Shown one piece after another: positions 30,730 to 34,048 of a stretch of DNA of 34,048 nt (position 1 is the stretch's first letter; each line of letters begins with the position of its first letter). Origin of the DNA: JBHPHA01 sp042569905 (GTDB lineage Bacteria > Patescibacteriota > Minisyncoccia > Moranbacterales > UBA9337). Below the pieces are notes generated by a model. It was not told the DNA's origin. It made no database searches and saw nothing but the letters and a program-made list of their open reading frames with translations. Made by a program: the position numbers and the translations under genes. The stretch lies in contig JBHPHA010000012.1 of the NCBI GenBank assembly GCA_042569905.1, forward strand, positions 1 through 34,048, given 5' to 3'.

Positions 30730-30738
30730 ATTATACCA
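30730..30738 (-). promoter_or_regulatory. extended -10 element between pilM and pilN
   Basis: TGGTATAAT on the minus strand within the 57-nt gap. It may give a second transcript beginning with pilN. Confidence 0.45.
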
Positions 30739-30745
30739 TCTTTTT

Positions 30746-31846
30746 CTATTTTCGAGAATAATCATCCGCACCCTTAATTGCTAATCCCAGAGCAACAGAG
30801 AATGAAGCGCCTAACTGATTCATTTTGCTATCCAATCTAGCATCTTTATGCAACACTCTTTTCCATGGATTACCGATAATCGTCTTCACACCTAGGGAAT
30901 TAGTGAAATGCTCACTGATGCCTTTTAGTTTAGATGTTCCTCCTGAAATTATTACGTTATCTATTCGATTAGTCTCGCCTTCTTTTTTATGAAACTCTTC
31001 AATCATTCTCTTGGCTTCTTCCAAAATTGAATTGAAAACTGGAATCAAACTCACATCACCACCTTCACCAAAGAAATTTCTATCAGACTTTTTTATTTTT
31101 TCTGCTTCCTTCCAACTAATGTTTAGTGTGGCCTTAATCAGCTTTGTGATCTCATTACCTCCAACACTTAGACTTCTGCTAATCTTGACTACTCCCTTAT
31201 CAACGAGAATTAGATTGGAAGACTTGAAGCCAACATCAACAATTAAAAAAGTTCCTAATTCTTCTCCCACAAATGCTCTTGCGATTGAGAATATATCCAA
31301 CTCTAAAGATTTTATATTAAGATCGCTTTCCTTGGCAACATCTTCATATGTTAAAACTTCATTCTTAAGTGCTGCCACCAAAAGCACTTCCATTTTATCC
31401 TTTGTTTTTGTTTCTACTTTTTCTTTTTTCTGAATAATTCCTATTTGGTCTTTCGGCTTCGAAACTAAATCCCAGCTCAAGAAAACCTCATCAAGCGGAG
31501 AAGGAATATACTTTCCTGCCTCCAATTTCACAGCCTTAGCCAACTCTTCCTCGTCCATCTTTGGGAATTCAATAACCACGGACAAACCACTTTGACCCGG
31601 AATAGCCACATTCACATTATGTGTCTCTGGGTCCATTTTATCTAAAAGAATTTTAATATGCTTTACGATCTCATCTTTTCTCTCCCCATATTTCAATTTT
31701 CCAGATTCATCACCAAAATCAATCACGCCATAATTAGAAAGGTATACCTTACCATCCTTATAGAAAAGTTCAACTATTTTCACAGAGGAAGTTCCAAAAT
31801 CAACTCCTACGAAATAATTTTTTTTATTCTTTAAAAAGTCTAACAT
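30746..31846 (-). CDS. pilM: type IV pilus actin-like ATPase PilM
   Basis: 366-aa actin-fold protein. Phosphate-1 is FVGVDFGTSSVKIVEL, phosphate-2 FLIVDVGFKSSNLILVD, and the adenosine motif NVIISGGTSKLKGIS, all in the PilM order. PilM sits on the cytoplasmic face, binding ATP and the PilN N terminus. It is the first gene of the pilus cluster, with a strong promoter at 31883-31911 and an A-rich leader. Length is standard. Confidence 0.95.
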   Translation of the reverse strand: MLDFLKNKKNYFVGVDFGTSSVKIVELFYKDGKVYLSNYGVIDFGDESGKLKYGERKDEIVKHIKILLDKMDPETHNVNVAIPGQSGLSVVIEFPKMDEEELAKAVKLEAGKYIPSPLDEVFLSWDLVSKPKDQIGIIQKKEKVETKTKDKMEVLLVAALKNEVLTYEDVAKESDLNIKSLELDIFSIARAFVGEELGTFLIVDVGFKSSNLILVDKGVVKISRSLSVGGNEITKLIKATLNISWKEAEKIKKSDRNFFGEGGDVSLIPVFNSILEEAKRMIEEFHKKEGETNRIDNVIISGGTSKLKGISEHFTNSLGVKTIIGNPWKRVLHKDARLDSKMNQLGASFSVALGLAIKGADDYSRK

Positions 31847-31882
31847 ATTAATTTTTTATTTTATTTTTGTACGAACATTTGA

Positions 31883-31911
31883 ATTATACCTAATTTGTTA
31901 ATATTTGACAA
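31883..31911 (-). promoter_or_regulatory. promoter of the pilM-led operon
   Basis: TTGTCA (31906-31911), a 17-nt spacer and TATAAT (31883-31888) on the minus strand, about 37 nt before pilM. Confidence 0.82.
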
Positions 31912-31933
31912 ATGCTACTAAATATTCTTTTAT

Positions 31934-31974
31934 AAACAAAAACTTCGCCCAAAAATTAAGCGAAGTCTTTGTTT
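31934..31974 (-). terminator. terminator after the HU gene
   Basis: AAACAAAGACTTCGC and GCGAAGTTTTTGTTT pair with one mismatch around an 11-nt loop, about 20 nt past the stop. It separates HU from the pilus operon promoter. Confidence 0.78.
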
Positions 31975-31992
31975 ACATAAAAGTATCTAATA

Positions 31993-32274
31993 CTACTTTA
32001 CAGCTTCTTTCAAAGCTTTACCAGCAGTAAATTTAGGTACAGTCATAGCCGGGATTTGGATGCTTTCCCCTGTTTGAGGATTTCTTCCTGTTCTAGCTGC
32101 TCTATCAGAAGTTTTGAAAACTCCAAAACCTGTAAAAGTAACCTTCTTCCCTTTTTTCAATTCTTCAGTGATTTTGTCAGTCAAAGCTTCGATAACTGAT
32201 GCTACATCCTTCTTTGATAAACCAGTAGCATTTGCCAACGCGTCAACTAACATTTCTTTATTTACATTTTCCAT
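31993..32274 (-). CDS. HU-family DNA-binding protein
   Basis: 93-aa histone-like protein of the HU/IHF family. It opens NKEMLVDALANATGLSKKDV and has the helix-turn region KKVTFTGFGVFKT, then the DNA-binding arm RTGRNPQTGESIQIPAMTVPKF and the closing helix KALKEAV, all canonical. It bends and compacts DNA as a dimer. The start is the ATG after GGGAGGTGG (32279-32287), since the ATG at 32292 overlaps that ribosome binding site itself. It is a single-gene unit with its own promoter and terminator and is expected to be abundant. Confidence 0.97.
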   Translation of the reverse strand: MENVNKEMLVDALANATGLSKKDVASVIEALTDKITEELKKGKKVTFTGFGVFKTSDRAARTGRNPQTGESIQIPAMTVPKFTAGKALKEAVK

Positions 32275-32278
32275 ATTT

Positions 32279-32287
32279 CCACCTCCC
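32279..32287 (-). promoter_or_regulatory. strong Shine-Dalgarno deciding the HU start
   Basis: GGGAGGTGG 5-7 nt before the ATG at 32274. The longer frame from 32292 would code for this very stretch, which rules against that start. Confidence 0.88.
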
Positions 32288-32344
32288 TTCATATAATTTT
32301 TATATTCTATTTATCTATCTGTTTTTTAATTACACGTTAATGTA

Positions 32345-32373
32345 AAAATAGAAAATTATCTCACACTTGTCAA
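32345..32373 (-). promoter_or_regulatory. promoter of the HU gene
   Basis: TTGACA (32368-32373), a 17-nt spacer and TATTTT (32345-32350) on the minus strand, giving a 5' leader of about 65 nt. Confidence 0.7.
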
Positions 32374-32390
32374 ACTTTTTCTATTTTTTC

Positions 32391-33923
32391 TTACCTCGCG
32401 AACTCGACAGAACGCGTCTCTCGAAGAACATTAACCTTGATTTCACCTGGATACTTTAGCTCTTCTTCAATCTTATTTGCAATATCTCTTGAAAGCTTTA
32501 CAGCACCCAAATCATCAATCTTTTCAGGATTAACGAAAACCCTAATTTCTCTACCAGCTTGAATCGCAAAACTCTTTTCAACTCCCTTGAACGAATTAGA
32601 AATTGATTCTAATTCTTCTAATCTTTTCAGATATTTCTCAAGCGTGTCTTTTCTAGCTCCTGGGCGACCTGCAGAGATTGCATCAGCACCAGCAACAATG
32701 AAAGCTTCAGATGTCTCAAAAGGATATTCCTCATGATGAGACTTAATCGCATCAATAACTGACTTACCAATATTGAACTTCTCCAGGATCTTAATACCTA
32801 TCTCAACGTGAGTTCCTTGTATTTCATGATCCACTGCCTTACCAATATCATGTAGTATACCAGCTTTTTTAGCAACCATCACGTCAGCACCAAGTTCAGC
32901 AGCCAACGCTCCTGAAAGATGAGCAACTTCAATGGAGTGAATTAGCACATTTTGACCATAACTAGTTCTGTATCTCAATCTACCGATTAGATGCACTAGT
33001 TTCGGATCCAATCCTGCTAACCCAATGTCATAAACAGCTGCTTCTCCTGCTTCTTTTATTTTATTGTCAACCTCCTTCTTTGCATACACTACAGCTTCAT
33101 CAATTCTTGTTGGATGAATTCTTCCATCCTCTATTAATTTCTCCAAAGCTATCCTAGCTGTCTCCCTTCTTACTGGATCAAATCCAGAAATAACAACAGC
33201 TTCTGGTGTATCATCAACAATAATTTCTACACCTGTTTGCCTCTCCAATGCCTTAATATTTCTACCTTCTCTACCAATGATTCTTCCCTTAATTTCATCA
33301 GAAGGAATTGATACTGTAGTAGTTGTTATCTCAGCTGTGTGAGATCCTGCATACTTTTGAATAACTTGCGTCATCAAACTTAATGCTTTTTTCTTCAATG
33401 TATCTAGACCTTCTTTTTCCAGCTTCTTAATCTTCTCCAACAAAACCTCTTTACTTTCTTTTTCAGTAAGTTGAAGTAGTACCTTCCTAGCCTGTTCTTT
33501 ATCAAATCCAGCTATTTTTTCAATTCTATTCAGTTCCTCGGCTTTCAAATCCTCTGCTTCTTGTCTTATTCTTTTAATTTGCCTAGCCTTTTCTTCAAGA
33601 ACAGTTTTGCCCCTATCAATATCTTCCATCTTCCTATCAAGGGAACTTAATCGATCTTCCAGTCTTTGATCCTTTTTATCAAGCTGATCTTCCTTTTCTT
33701 TTTCCTTCTTCTTTGATTCTTCAAGAATGTTTACAGCTTTATTCTTAGCATTAATAACCAGTTCTTGTGACTCTTTTTTTGCTTTTTCTAAGAGATTAGA
33801 TATTTTGCCTTCAGCAGTAGTCAACTGCTTTTTAGCCACCATTTGACGAAAATAATAACCCGCTACAGCCCCAACGCCAATAAGTGTACAGACCAAAATC
33901 AAATCGCTTAAACTAATTTCCAT
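32391..33923 (-). CDS. rny: ribonuclease Y
   Basis: 510-aa membrane-anchored endoribonuclease that initiates mRNA decay. Residues 6-26 form the N-terminal anchor; about 35-190 is a long coiled coil; the KH domain is 211-275 with RIIGREGRNIKALE; the HD domain begins with His329 (VLIHSIEVAHLSG) and holds the HD pair at 358-359 in GILHDIGKAVDHE, the metal centre. RNase Y is about 510-520 residues in Firmicutes, so this is full length. I see no clear promoter in the 125 nt upstream to the window edge. Confidence 0.97.
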   Translation of the reverse strand: MEISLSDLILVCTLIGVGAVAGYYFRQMVAKKQLTTAEGKISNLLEKAKKESQELVINAKNKAVNILEESKKKEKEKEDQLDKKDQRLEDRLSSLDRKMEDIDRGKTVLEEKARQIKRIRQEAEDLKAEELNRIEKIAGFDKEQARKVLLQLTEKESKEVLLEKIKKLEKEGLDTLKKKALSLMTQVIQKYAGSHTAEITTTTVSIPSDEIKGRIIGREGRNIKALERQTGVEIIVDDTPEAVVISGFDPVRRETARIALEKLIEDGRIHPTRIDEAVVYAKKEVDNKIKEAGEAAVYDIGLAGLDPKLVHLIGRLRYRTSYGQNVLIHSIEVAHLSGALAAELGADVMVAKKAGILHDIGKAVDHEIQGTHVEIGIKILEKFNIGKSVIDAIKSHHEEYPFETSEAFIVAGADAISAGRPGARKDTLEKYLKRLEELESISNSFKGVEKSFAIQAGREIRVFVNPEKIDDLGAVKLSRDIANKIEEELKYPGEIKVNVLRETRSVEFAR

Positions 33924-34048
33924 ACGCTTAAGCTAAAGATTGATAAAATAGATAAGTAATAAAATCCGCCGTATTTACATCCAGTACAATAACTTCCCTT
34001 TTTTAAATTTACCTTGCTCTCTCATATTACAACACTATATTTTTTAAC

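Noticed and set aside
33924..34048. Promoter for RNase Y in the last 125 nt
   Set aside because: Several A+T-rich hexamers but none with acceptable spacing; the operon may begin beyond the window.
1..34048. tRNA, rRNA, tmRNA or known riboswitch genes
   Set aside because: Scanning by eye found no cloverleaf with a TTCGA-type T loop and CCA-proximal stem, and no familiar rRNA or riboswitch core. A covariance-model search could still find small RNAs I missed.

Overview
The window reads as chromosomal DNA of a small-genome, monoderm-like bacterium of the Candidate Phyla Radiation (Patescibacteria). This is inferred from the strong A+T bias, the short proteins, a type IV pilus locus with no secretin or pilotin genes, tandem CxxC-x17-CxxC zinc ribbons fused to a Lys/Ala-rich tail, and many genes that start behind an A-rich leader rather than a Shine-Dalgarno (SD) sequence. 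I cannot name a lower taxon. Stop codon use looks standard: UGA is not read through. Almost every gene lies on the minus strand; only two small genes at the left edge are on the plus strand.

Region 1 (1-1.9 kb) holds two small hypothetical plus-strand genes and a convergent gene for a Gly/Arg-rich, double zinc-ribbon, histone-H1-like-tailed nucleic acid binding protein with a structured 5' leader. Region 2 (1.9-10.8 kb) is accessory in character: small P-loop kinases, a glycerophosphodiester phosphodiesterase, a GNAT acetyltransferase, a NUDIX hydrolase, a lipoprotein, a Fic protein, a methyltransferase, and a peptidase U32-family gene. The main discovery is here. The last 40 to 120 nt of the U32 gene recur, diverged, five times downstream of it, each copy abutting the stop codon of a single cargo gene (methyltransferase, Fic, lipoprotein, decayed second Fic, GNAT). 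This looks like a tandem array of one-gene cassettes added repeatedly at the 3' end of a protein-coding gene.

Region 3 (10.8-16.7 kb) holds cell-envelope genes: an N-acetylmuramoyl-L-alanine amidase, an MscS channel, a rhodanese, two tandem paralogous lysozyme-like wall hydrolases, and a HEPN-like membrane protein. Between them lie palindromic repeats, including three hairpins that share a loop core but have different, self-complementary stems. Region 4 (16.7-20.6 kb) is housekeeping: gatA, gatC and ligA.

Region 5 (20.8-31.9 kb) is a near-complete type IV pilus cluster in transcription order pilM-pilN-pilO-pilB-(degenerate receiver)-pilT-pilC-major pilin-second pilin-pilD-four minor pseudopilins. 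It has a sigma70-type promoter before pilM, an extended -10 promoter with a roughly 215-nt leader before the major pilin, and a terminator after the last gene. PilM/N/O form the inner platform, PilB and PilT power extension and retraction, PilC is the membrane platform, PilD processes the pilins, and the minor pilins probably prime the fibre. Such pili could serve host attachment or DNA uptake. Region 6 (31.9-34 kb) holds an HU-type DNA-binding protein with its own promoter, strong SD and terminator, then RNase Y.
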